A stretch of 30,792 nt of DNA, taken from assembly GCA_900756725.1 (NCBI GenBank), contig CAAELJ010000034.1, forward strand, positions 1 through 30,792, read 5' to 3'. The notes below the pieces were generated by a model that was not told the origin of the DNA, did not search any database, and worked only from the letters and a program-made list of their open reading frames with translations. The DNA comes from an uncultured Collinsella sp. GTDB taxonomy: Bacteria; Actinomycetota; Coriobacteriia; Coriobacteriales; Coriobacteriaceae. Within the stretch, counting starts at the first letter, position 1. Each line of letters begins with the position of its first letter. A program made the position numbers and the translations under genes. Positions 8,041 through 14,842 of the stretch are shown piece by piece.

Positions 8041-9732
8041 TTAGTAGAAGTTCTGGATCCGCTGCAGATACATGACGGAATCGGGCAGGCCGCCCTCGCC
8101 AAAGGTCTTCTCGATGTACTCGATCAGGCCCTTCATCTCGTCGCGCACAAAGCTCACGTTCATGGACTCAAACTTCTTGAGCACCTTGCGGGCGATGATG
8201 TAGTCCATGCCGCCCAGTTCGGTGCCGCCGCATGCCACGTACACGGGGATAAAGTCGTACATCTGCTTGATGATACGGTTGCCAAAGGCCAGCTTAAAGC
8301 GGGTCTGCAGGTACTGGTCCAGCTTGTGCATCTTCTCGAGCAGATCGTCATCGATCACGTACTCGACCTTGGCCTTCTGGAACAGATACTGCAGATGCTC
8401 GGCCGTCACGTGCACGCGCTCGTGCGGCTCGCACTCAAACGCGTCGGCGCGCTCGTTGAGCTCGATGGGAATCGCGCGGTCGTACACCTTGTCCGTGATG
8501 GTAAAGGTGGAGTCGTCGTTGTTGGCGGTACCGATAAACCACAGGCTGTCGGGAATGGTGAGCTTGCCGTCGTGCAGGCCCTTGGGGTCGGCCGCCCACT
8601 GGGTGGGGACCAGATCGAGCACCCATTCGTCGTGGCTGGGCATCTCGAGCACCGACAGGATCTCGGCAAAGTAGTACTCCACGCGGGCGAGGTTCATCTC
8701 GTCGAGCACGATCATGGACGGGTCCTGGCGAAGGCCGGCCTCGTACACGGCACGGAGGAACTCGGTCTCGTTAAAGCGCTTGGAAAACTCGTTAAAGTAG
8801 CCCAGTACCTCGGTGCGATCGCGAAAACTCGGCTGCACTGACACGATGGTCGCGGGGTTGTCCAGGTAGCGGCTAAAGCTGTAGGGCAGCGACGTCTTAC
8901 CGGTACCCGAGATGCCCTCCAGGATCAGCAGCTTGGAGGCGGCCATGCCGGCCACAAAGCGGCGGATGACCTCGGGCGTGTAGTAGAGCTTCATCTGGCT
9001 GCAGGCGAACGCGCGGAAGCTGTCGACAAAGTCCTCCAGCGAGATGGCATCGTCGTAGGCCGGCGATTCCCAGTCGCGGTACTTAAGGTCCACAAGGGAC
9101 AGCTTGGGGAAGCGGTTGGCCTGGGCGATTTCTTTTTCCTCGGCAAGAGTCTTGGCCTCGACGGTGGCCTTGGCCATGGCGGCCGCGGCGTCCTTGACGC
9201 CCTCGCCATCGAGCGCGAGCGACGCGTTGCCCGACACCACGGCAGCCGGGGCAATCTCGCCCGCAGGCGCGCCCGCGGCGGCGCCCACCACGTTGCCCAC
9301 CGTGGGCAGGTGGTCGTCGGCCAGGGCCGAGGCGCCCACGTACGGAATCTGCTTGGTGCCGCCCATGGCATTGACCTTGAGCGCCAGCAGCTTGTTTTTC
9401 TCGTCCATAAGGTCGAGCACCTGCTTGTTCAGGCGGCCGATCTCGCGATAGAGCGCCTTGTTGGACGTGTCGTCGCGATGCAGGCGGCGGTTGATGCGGT
9501 AGCGGTGGACCAGAATGGCCACAATCAGCACGGGGACCGCGATGAGCATGGCAAGCAGAATGACCGCGCCGATCTTGCCCACCAGGTCAAACGTGGTGAA
9601 GTAGGTCATAAAGATGTTGAAGTACTCGACCCAGCCAAACACCAGCAGGTTAAGGATGGAGCTCACGACGGCAACGACGTTGTAGACGACCTTTGCCAAC
9701 AGCTCCCAGGCAAATCCCAGAAACTCACTCAC
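8041..9732 (-). CDS. Membrane-anchored McrB-like AAA+ ATPase
   Basis: A 563-residue protein with two N-terminal transmembrane helices (about 11-32 and 53-76), then a basic segment (HRYRINRRLHR) that places the rest in the cytoplasm, a helical/Ala-Pro-rich linker (95-205) and an AAA+ domain of the McrB/AAA_5 type. Walker A is GISGTGKT (273-280). Walker B with the McrB-style extension is IVLDEMNLARVEYYF (341-355). Sensor 1 is WFIGTANNDDSTF, followed by the YDRAIPIEL segment. The GTG start at 9732 has a strong AGGAGGG ribosome-binding site at 7 nt and overlaps the upstream signal peptidase gene by 8 nt. McrB proteins normally carry DNA-recognition N-domains; a membrane anchor there is unusual. 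Inferred role: energises assembly or export with the DUF2357 partner. Confidence 0.85.
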   Translation of the reverse strand: MSEFLGFAWELLAKVVYNVVAVVSSILNLLVFGWVEYFNIFMTYFTTFDLVGKIGAVILLAMLIAVPVLIVAILVHRYRINRRLHRDDTSNKALYREIGRLNKQVLDLMDEKNKLLALKVNAMGGTKQIPYVGASALADDHLPTVGNVVGAAAGAPAGEIAPAAVVSGNASLALDGEGVKDAAAAMAKATVEAKTLAEEKEIAQANRFPKLSLVDLKYRDWESPAYDDAISLEDFVDSFRAFACSQMKLYYTPEVIRRFVAGMAASKLLILEGISGTGKTSLPYSFSRYLDNPATIVSVQPSFRDRTEVLGYFNEFSKRFNETEFLRAVYEAGLRQDPSMIVLDEMNLARVEYYFAEILSVLEMPSHDEWVLDLVPTQWAADPKGLHDGKLTIPDSLWFIGTANNDDSTFTITDKVYDRAIPIELNERADAFECEPHERVHVTAEHLQYLFQKAKVEYVIDDDLLEKMHKLDQYLQTRFKLAFGNRIIKQMYDFIPVYVACGGTELGGMDYIIARKVLKKFESMNVSFVRDEMKGLIEYIEKTFGEGGLPDSVMYLQRIQNFY

Positions 9733-10471
9733 CGTCGGTACCCTCCTGCTTGGTCGCGTTCATCGCCGCCTCGGCCTCGGCCTTCAGACGACGGGCTTCC
9801 TCGAGCTTGGCCTCGGCCTGGGCGAGCTGCTCGGCGGCGTTATCGGCCGTGACGGCGGTGTCACCCTTGTCCTCGGCGTCCACGATAGCGGCCGCGGCGG
9901 CCAGGCGGTCCTCCTCGGCCATAGCGCGCTTGAGGTTCATGCCCACCACGATGAGGTGATACACCTGGTAGATAAAGAACAGCAGCATGGGCAGCACAAT
10001 CACAATGAGGAAGCCCATGGAGCTGGACAGGAAGTCCATGACCTTGCCCATCTGCGGCAACGCGAACAGGTACTTGCCCACGATGTCGCCGTCACTGATG
10101 ATGTGCGTATCGGCCACGTCGTTGTTGTCGCCCTTGGTGGTAAAGCTGCGCATGCCGTTGACCTCGTCGATCGCGGCGATGCGGTGCGTGTTGAGCGCGT
10201 ACTCGTTGTCGATGATGGTATGGAATGTCACGATGTCGCCCACCTCGAGCTTGGAGGTGTCGCACTTTTTGATGAAGATAAGGTCGCCCTTGTTAAACGT
10301 GGGCGCCATGGAGTCGGACTGCACGGCGAGCGGGGTGAAGCCGGCGATGTCAGAGACGCTGCCGTCCTCGCGCGTGGCGAGCGTGGTAAACGCATACAGG
10401 GCCGCCACCAGGATGATGATCCACATGACGACGCTCAACGCGATGGATGCGGCTTTTTTAACAGATTGCAT
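9725..10471 (-). CDS. SipW-type signal peptidase I with coiled-coil tail, copy 1
   Basis: A 248-residue membrane signal peptidase of the Ser/His class. The N-terminal helix is at about 9-30. Catalytic Ser54 lies in QSDSMAPTF and His96 in LNTHRIA. The conserved TTKGDNND box (111-118) carries Asp115. A second transmembrane helix (about 150-175) is followed by a cytoplasmic tail of about 75 residues with strong coiled-coil character (AEQLAQAEAKLEEARRLKAE). The start at 10471 has an AAGGGA ribosome-binding site. It comes directly after four candidate substrates and overlaps the ATPase gene, so it is the likely processing enzyme for those proteins. It is diverged from the copy at 5021-5725, so they are not a recent duplicate. 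Confidence 0.92.
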   Translation of the reverse strand: MQSVKKAASIALSVVMWIIILVAALYAFTTLATREDGSVSDIAGFTPLAVQSDSMAPTFNKGDLIFIKKCDTSKLEVGDIVTFHTIIDNEYALNTHRIAAIDEVNGMRSFTTKGDNNDVADTHIISDGDIVGKYLFALPQMGKVMDFLSSSMGFLIVIVLPMLLFFIYQVYHLIVVGMNLKRAMAEEDRLAAAAAIVDAEDKGDTAVTADNAAEQLAQAEAKLEEARRLKAEAEAAMNATKQEGTDGE

Positions 10472-10506
10472 GATGTCCCTTACTACCGTGTCTGTCTAGG
10501 TCGTGC

Positions 10507-10522
10507 GCGGCCCGGTGGCCGC
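10507..10522 (-). other. Small GC hairpin between substrate genes and machinery genes
   Basis: A perfect 6-bp G/C inverted repeat (10507-10512 and 10517-10522) lies in the 60-nt gap between the fourth substrate gene and the signal peptidase. There is no T-run. It might reduce read-through so that substrates are made in excess. Weak evidence. Confidence 0.25.
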
Positions 10523-10531
10523 CGTGCATAT

Positions 10532-11359
10532 CTACTGTTCCTCGATGCCCTCAAAGCGCATCGATACTGAATAGTTAGCTCCCTTTAGCATATTAGTGCA
10601 ATTTGGGTCCGTTCCCTCGAGCCATATGCGAACGGTTACCGGCTTATCCGTATCTTTTATCAGGTCGAACATATCACTGGCCGCGGTGGCAGCACCCGAG
10701 TCGAGCCCAAAGACGGTGGCCGCGCCGGACGAGCCCCCGCCCCCGTTGGGGTTGTAGACCCAAGTGTGGCCGTCGGCGGCAAAGCTCATGCGCATGGCGC
10801 TTGCCATGCCCTGCGTGTCGGAGCTAAACCGCGTGCCGGACACGCCACCGTCGCCATCCTGCCCGGTCAGGCGAACGCGCAGGTCCGTGCTGCTCATAAA
10901 GTGCAGCGTGAACTCCAGGTAGGCACCGGTGGCGGGATCGGCGGTGGAACCGTCCTCGAAAGTGAAGGTCTGGTAGTCGCTCGTGGTTACGGGCTTGAGC
11001 TTGGACGCATCGATGTCTACGCCCTTTTCGCTGGCGATGCGCGCCGAGATCTGGTCAAAGCCCAGGCTGTGCACGTATTCGTCGAACGTAGCGTGCTCGT
11101 CCAGGTCAAAGCGCAGCGAACCGTCGGCGTTGGCGTCGATCATGAGCATGCGGGTCTTGGCGCTATCGGCGATGGAGAACCAGGCAAACGTTGCCATGGC
11201 TATCGCCACCAGCGCAAACAGCACCAGCACCACGGTGGTGGTGAGCTTGCGGCGTAGGTCGGTGTCGGCGGGGGCGGCGGTGCCGGGCCGGCGGGTAGCG
11301 GCGGTTGGACGGCGGTCGCCGGTAGCCGAGCGGCGGTCGTCTGGTTTAACGTGTGCCAT
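10532..11359 (-). CDS. SipW-dependent-type exported protein, substrate 4 of the operon
   Basis: A 275-residue protein with a 40-residue Arg/Pro/Thr-rich cytoplasmic tail, one hydrophobic helix (about 41-58) ending in ATFAWF (residues 56-61) and an external domain. The AWF boundary is the hallmark of TasA/camelysin-like proteins cut by SipW-type peptidases. Shared family blocks include AMRMSFAAD near the middle and the C-terminal VRIWLEGTDPNC, whose single Cys is the only one in the protein. The ATG at 11359 overlaps the preceding stop as TAATG, indicating translational coupling. Likely a surface or fibre subunit (inference). The 40-residue tail before the helix is long for a signal peptide and could dock to the cytoplasmic ATPase or coiled-coil protein. 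Confidence 0.78.
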   Translation of the reverse strand: MAHVKPDDRRSATGDRRPTAATRRPGTAAPADTDLRRKLTTTVVLVLFALVAIAMATFAWFSIADSAKTRMLMIDANADGSLRFDLDEHATFDEYVHSLGFDQISARIASEKGVDIDASKLKPVTTSDYQTFTFEDGSTADPATGAYLEFTLHFMSSTDLRVRLTGQDGDGGVSGTRFSSDTQGMASAMRMSFAADGHTWVYNPNGGGGSSGAATVFGLDSGAATAASDMFDLIKDTDKPVTVRIWLEGTDPNCTNMLKGANYSVSMRFEGIEEQ

Positions 11360-12348
11360 TACGCCTCACCGTCCAAGGTCGCAAAGAGCGCCAGGTGCAA
11401 GGTGCCCGGATCTTGATAGAGATAGTCGGCGCTATCGGGGTCGGTGCCCTCGATGTAGTAATAGATATCCAGACGATAGGTCTGGCCCAGCGCCAGCGTG
11501 GCGAGTGTGTTCTGCGGGCGCGTGGCTGTCTCGCTCGTGTCCAGCGTAAAGGCGGCCGGGTCCTGCGTCACGTTGGTACCGCAAGCGAGCTGGCTGTTTT
11601 GCCAGCCCAAGAGCATGCCATCGGCGTAGCCGGCAAGGCCAGCCGGGGCGGTCGTGGGATGCTCGCCGCGATGGCCGCTGTCGGAGCTGTCGAGCTCAAA
11701 GATGTTGGTGGCAAGCACCTGGTTGCCGCTCGAGATCTTTATGCCCACGCGGGCTGCGCGCAGCAGTTCGGCATCGGCACCCTGCGGGACCAGCGATTCG
11801 GCCAGATACAGGTTGACCTTGCCCCTTACTTTGCTGGCGCCCGTTCCGGTAATGGTGGGACGCAGGTCAATCCAGCCGTGGTAGAAGGCGGAGCCGTTGT
11901 CTTTTGCCTGCTCAAACACTGTGGCATCGCCGGCAGAGTTGTTTTGCGCACAGGCAGCAAAGCCGTTGAGGTCGAAGGTCGAGACCGGGTAGAGCGTCAC
12001 GGCGCCGTTCGCGGTGGAGGCCAGAGATGCATCGCCTTGCTGCGACCAGCTGCCGCGGTCGGCGTCACCCAGCTCCAGCACCAGCTTGGACGTGTCGCTG
12101 TGCACGCTCACCGAGTTGGTGTTGACCTTCATATTGTTGGTAAACCAGGCGTAGGTCGCGACGCCCAAAGTGGCGGCGAGCGCCACCATAACGAGCGCGA
12201 TGTAGGCACGCGCGCGGTGGGCGCGGCGGCGGGTGACGACGCCCTCGAGGTGTGAACACTCGGCAGCTGCACTGGAGGGGCTCGCGGGGCTCTCACTCTG
12301 GGTTTTGGCCTTGCGGTTATCTGCTGGCATGTGCCTCTGATCTTCCAT
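11359..12348 (-). CDS. SipW-dependent-type exported protein, substrate 3 of the operon
   Basis: 329 residues from the ATG at 12348, chosen because AAGGGGG precedes it and the preceding gene stops 13 nt upstream. A cytoplasmic tail of about 48 residues, basic near the membrane (RRRAHRARAY), leads into a helix (about 49-65) ending in ATYAWF (64-69). The external domain carries the family blocks: LYPVSTFDLNGF, KVNLYLAESL, AARVGIKIS and the C-terminal IYYYIEGTDPDS. Here Ser replaces the Cys that most relatives have after the EGxD motif. It contains two other external cysteines (FAACAQ and LACGTN). Likely a surface or fibre subunit processed by the neighbouring signal peptidase. The exact cleavage point cannot be fixed from sequence. 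Confidence 0.8.
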   Translation of the reverse strand: MEDQRHMPADNRKAKTQSESPASPSSAAAECSHLEGVVTRRRAHRARAYIALVMVALAATLGVATYAWFTNNMKVNTNSVSVHSDTSKLVLELGDADRGSWSQQGDASLASTANGAVTLYPVSTFDLNGFAACAQNNSAGDATVFEQAKDNGSAFYHGWIDLRPTITGTGASKVRGKVNLYLAESLVPQGADAELLRAARVGIKISSGNQVLATNIFELDSSDSGHRGEHPTTAPAGLAGYADGMLLGWQNSQLACGTNVTQDPAAFTLDTSETATRPQNTLATLALGQTYRLDIYYYIEGTDPDSADYLYQDPGTLHLALFATLDGEA

Positions 12349-12361
12349 ATTGCTCGCCCCC

Positions 12362-13198
12362 TTATGCCTTGGCCGCGGCAAAGGCAAGCTGCAGCACCAC
12401 ATCGTGGGCCTGGGCCTCGTCGATGCAATTGGCGTCGCAGCCTTCCATGTACACAACGTAGCGAACGCTTGCCACCTCGTTGGCGGCCAGCGTGCAGATG
12501 GGCGTGGCGCCTGCGCGCGCCGTGGGCGTGTCGCCGGTGCCGTCCATGCTGTAGGCGCTTATGGAGCGCGCAGGGTCGGCGGTGTAGGTCCAGCCCGAGG
12601 CGCCCGCTGCCACAACCACGCCGTCTTGCGCGGTGGTGCGCCTGCTGGTGGCACCCGCGGTGCTGCCCAGGTCGTCGCAGGTAAAGATATGCGTTTGCGT
12701 ACCCGACTGGGTCGTGATGACCAGACCCAGGCGCAGCGCAGCCAGCAGCTGCGGGTCGCTCGTCACGCTCATCTGGCCCGGATACAGGTACACGTTGAGC
12801 GCGCTGTCGCCGCCCTTAAGGTACAGCGTCCCCGAAAGAGCATAGTCGTCCAGCCGCGCGGTGCAGTCGGCGTAGTCGGTCGTGATGCCCGCGGCGTTTT
12901 GGAACGTGCCGCGCCAAAAGCGGGCAAGGTCTGACGTCGAGATGGGATAGAGCGTCTTGTCGGCAGAGGCAAGTGCGGTCGTCGTGTCCCAGGGCCCGTT
13001 GGCCGAAAGGCCAATCTGCAGATCGGAGCTCTCGTCGCTTACCGTATGCGCCACGGGCGTCACGTTGGTGTAGCGCGAGTTGCTAAACCAGGCGTAGGTG
13101 GCGGCGCTCAGGGCAGCTACCAGCACCAGCATCCATGCGGCCGCAGCAACCATGCGGCGGCGCGAGCTTAGGATGTCTTTGATGTTCGATGTACTCAT
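12362..13198 (-). CDS. SipW-dependent-type exported protein, substrate 2 of the operon
   Basis: 278 residues from the ATG at 13198, preceded by TAAGGGGG that is both the upstream stop and the ribosome-binding site. A short basic N-terminus (SSRRRM) and a helix (about 17-33) end in ATYAWFSNSR (33-42). External family blocks are LYPISTSDLARFW, GTLYLKGGDSALNVYLYPG, ALRLGLVIT and the C-terminal VVYMEGCDANC. It is the most cysteine-rich paralogue, with five external Cys including two in the EGCDANC motif, so disulfides are likely. Probably an extracellular fibre or surface subunit cleaved by the SipW-type peptidase encoded downstream. Confidence 0.82.
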   Translation of the reverse strand: MSTSNIKDILSSRRRMVAAAAWMLVLVAALSAATYAWFSNSRYTNVTPVAHTVSDESSDLQIGLSANGPWDTTTALASADKTLYPISTSDLARFWRGTFQNAAGITTDYADCTARLDDYALSGTLYLKGGDSALNVYLYPGQMSVTSDPQLLAALRLGLVITTQSGTQTHIFTCDDLGSTAGATSRRTTAQDGVVVAAGASGWTYTADPARSISAYSMDGTGDTPTARAGATPICTLAANEVASVRYVVYMEGCDANCIDEAQAHDVVLQLAFAAAKA

Positions 13199-13209
13199 CC
13201 CCGGCCCCC

Positions 13210-14094
13210 TTACGAACGCTTGCCAGCAAAGCGCAGCGCCAGCGATTGCAGGCTGGTGGCGGCCAGGTTGTTGGTGCAGTCGGGGTCGCAGCCTTCCAGC
13301 CACACGTACACATCCACGCGCACGGGCATGCTGCGGTTGGCGCCCTTGGCGGCAGCGGGCAGGCTGCAGATCTTGGTCGTGGCCTCCTTGAGGCTCACGA
13401 CGCCGGTGTCTTCGTTGTAGTCGCAGAAGTTTGCGCTGGTCAGCTGGTCAAAATGGACCGTGGCGCCGTCGGAGCGGCTGCTGTCGAGCACCAGGTGGTT
13501 CTGCTCGTTCTCGTCGGCGTCCTTGCCATCGAGCGTGTTGTAGCGCGCCTGGGGATTGTGCTCGTCCGAGACCTCAAAGACGTACTGGCCCGTAACGATG
13601 TCGCCCTGCCCTGGAGCATAGGCGACCAGCCCCACGCGCAGGGCAGTGGAGATGGGGTTTGCCGAGTCCTGCTCGGTAAAGTCGATGCCCGACAGGTACA
13701 CGTCGGTCGCGGCCGAGTTGGTGGCCAGGTACAGGGAGGTCTTGTAGTAGTCGGAATGCTCGGCCGTGCCAAACATGCTGGCAAACAGCGAGTCCTGCGT
13801 GGTTCCGCCGGTAAAGCCCGTTACCTTTTGGAAGCCGTTGAGCACGTTGTCGGTCGAGACGGGATCGAGCAGGCCCGCAAAGCTCAAACCGGCGTTGGTT
13901 TTGTATTCGCCGTCGTACTCGTTGGAGATGAGGAAGGTCACGCCCGTGCCCGCGGCCATCTTGACGTCGGTGATATGGCGGTTGGCGTTGTAGATGTACC
14001 AGGCATACGTTACGGCTCCGGCAGCAGCAAGGGCCACCAGCAACGTGGCGAGCATGCGATTGAACTGTTTTTGCAGCGAACGCGCGTCCGACAT
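13210..14094 (-). CDS. SipW-dependent-type exported protein, substrate 1, first gene of the operon
   Basis: 294 residues from the ATG at 14094, with a GGGGGAGGGG ribosome-binding site. The N-terminus has a helix (about 13-28) ending in VTYAWY (28-33), a Tyr variant of the AWF motif. Family blocks: LLDPVSTDNVLNGF, TSLYLATNS with VYLSGI, ALRVGLVAY and the C-terminal VYVWLEGCDPDC. Four external cysteines are present, two of them in the EGCDPDC motif. It heads the minus-strand unit running to 5021, with gaps of 11, 13 and -1 nt to the next substrates. The upstream region to the tRNA gene has a possible TAGAAT -10 box near 14155-14160, without a convincing -35. Confidence 0.82.
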   Translation of the reverse strand: MSDARSLQKQFNRMLATLLVALAAAGAVTYAWYIYNANRHITDVKMAAGTGVTFLISNEYDGEYKTNAGLSFAGLLDPVSTDNVLNGFQKVTGFTGGTTQDSLFASMFGTAEHSDYYKTSLYLATNSAATDVYLSGIDFTEQDSANPISTALRVGLVAYAPGQGDIVTGQYVFEVSDEHNPQARYNTLDGKDADENEQNHLVLDSSRSDGATVHFDQLTSANFCDYNEDTGVVSLKEATTKICSLPAAAKGANRSMPVRVDVYVWLEGCDPDCTNNLAATSLQSLALRFAGKRS

Positions 14095-14266
14095 GCCCCT
14101 CCCCCAGATGCCGTGTTGTAAACTGCCTGGACACCATTTGCCCATAATGGAGTTATTCTACGCGAATGTGCTGTTCGTCGGGGGTACAAACGCGACTTTC
14201 CGCGTGCTGTTCGCGCTACATCGGGGCGGATAGGGTCGCAAATCGCCGCTTTTTAAAAAATAGTTC

Positions 14267-14295
14267 TTGCCACTGGGCGGGAGCTCCGTTATATT
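14267..14295 (+). promoter_or_regulatory. Sigma-70-type promoter of the tRNA-Val gene
   Basis: TTGCCA at 14267-14272 and TATATT at 14290-14295 are separated by exactly 17 nt, each 5/6 to consensus. The -10 ends 29 nt before the mature tRNA 5' end. Confidence 0.75.
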
Positions 14296-14324
14296 ATTCC
14301 CTGCGCACTCGCGCACCCTTGATC

Positions 14325-14399
14325 GGGCGTTTAGCTCAGGGGGAGAGCGCTTCCCTGACACGGAAGAGGTCAGAAGTTCAAATCTTCTAACGCCCACCA
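14325..14399 (+). tRNA. tRNA-Val (anticodon GAC)
   Basis: Complete cloverleaf with the CCA end encoded. The acceptor stem GGGCGTT pairs with AACGCCC, and the D-arm is TAGCTCAGGGGGAGAGCG. The anticodon stem CTTCC/GGAAG encloses CTGACAC, giving anticodon GAC at 14357-14359, which reads GUC and GUU. The T-arm carries GTTCAAATC. It is transcribed away from the substrate operon and is followed by its own terminator. No integrase or duplicated tRNA end lies nearby, so there is no sign that it serves as an integration site here. Confidence 0.96.
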
Positions 14400-14407
14400 A
14401 ATGTTCG

Positions 14408-14440
14408 CAGCTCAGAGGCTTCGCCTCTGAGCTGTTTTGT
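14408..14440 (+). terminator. Rho-independent terminator of tRNA-Val
   Basis: A perfect 12-bp stem (14408-14419 and 14423-14434) with a TTC loop is followed by TTTTGTTTT. Confidence 0.93.
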
Positions 14441-14516
14441 TTTACGCCGCCAAGCCAAAAGGGCGCCGCGGCACCCAAAGCCGCTTCGACAGCTCCAATA
14501 ACCATCCCAGCCGCGC

Positions 14517-14639
14517 CTAAAATCGCCAAGTAGCCCCAGCGATCACCCCGATTAGGCCCAAAGCCACCCAAACAGCCTTGGTGACCGCCCCAATCTGGCC
14601 TTCACAAGCCTCGTGGCCACATCCAGATAGCCTTCCCAT
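14517..14639 (-). pseudogene. Possible small membrane-protein ORF or remnant
   Basis: A 40-codon frame starting MGRLSGCGHEACEGQ with one hydrophobic stretch (VWVALGLIGVIAGA). It stops at 14517, but a shifted frame just after (about 14440-14560) continues with another hydrophobic stretch (LAILGAAGMVIGAVEAALGA). This suggests a decayed two-helix protein broken by a frameshift. There is no good ribosome-binding site. The rest of 14441-14641 shows nothing else I can support. Confidence 0.3.
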
Positions 14640-14641
14640 AA

Positions 14642-14803
14642 TCAGGTCTAATACTTTTCCCGAGAAGTGAACGAGCTTATTTGGGCCACCGAAGCATCCA
14701 CACTTTTCGAAGCAAAAACCGCAGGAAATAAGCCACCAAAAGTGTCGATGTTTCGGGGGTCCGTTTTGACTCGTTCACTTCTCGGGAAAAGTATTAGACC
14801 TGA
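14642..14803. repeat. 162-bp nested palindrome
   Basis: The outer arms 14642-14675 and 14770-14803 are perfect 34-bp inverted copies. Nested inside, 14689-14707 and 14738-14756 pair at 17 of 19 positions. The apex (14708-14737) is unpaired. The whole can fold into one long hairpin or cruciform. It lies after the split nuclease-like gene and may end its transcript, or be a non-autonomous mobile repeat. Compare 30643-30790, which has the same architecture but a different sequence. Confidence 0.88.
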
Positions 14804-14842
14804 AAATAAGGCCCCTGGCCCCACCCCTAGCAACCGCCCCTA

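Noticed and set aside
5935..8841. Very long open frame on the plus strand opposite the coiled-coil and ATPase genes
   Set aside because: Leu/Gly/His-rich antisense reading caused by GC-rich Ala/Glu codons; no ribosome-binding site or domain, while the minus-strand genes have clear motifs.
5725..9732. A working McrBC restriction/defence system
   Set aside because: No nuclease motif is visible in the partner, the ATPase has a membrane anchor in place of a DNA-binding domain, and the neighbours are export genes rather than defence genes.
10532..14094. Type IV pilins
   Set aside because: No prepilin peptidase G-(F/E) cleavage site and no pilus ATPase or prepilin peptidase; the AWF boundary with Ser/His signal peptidases fits SipW processing better.
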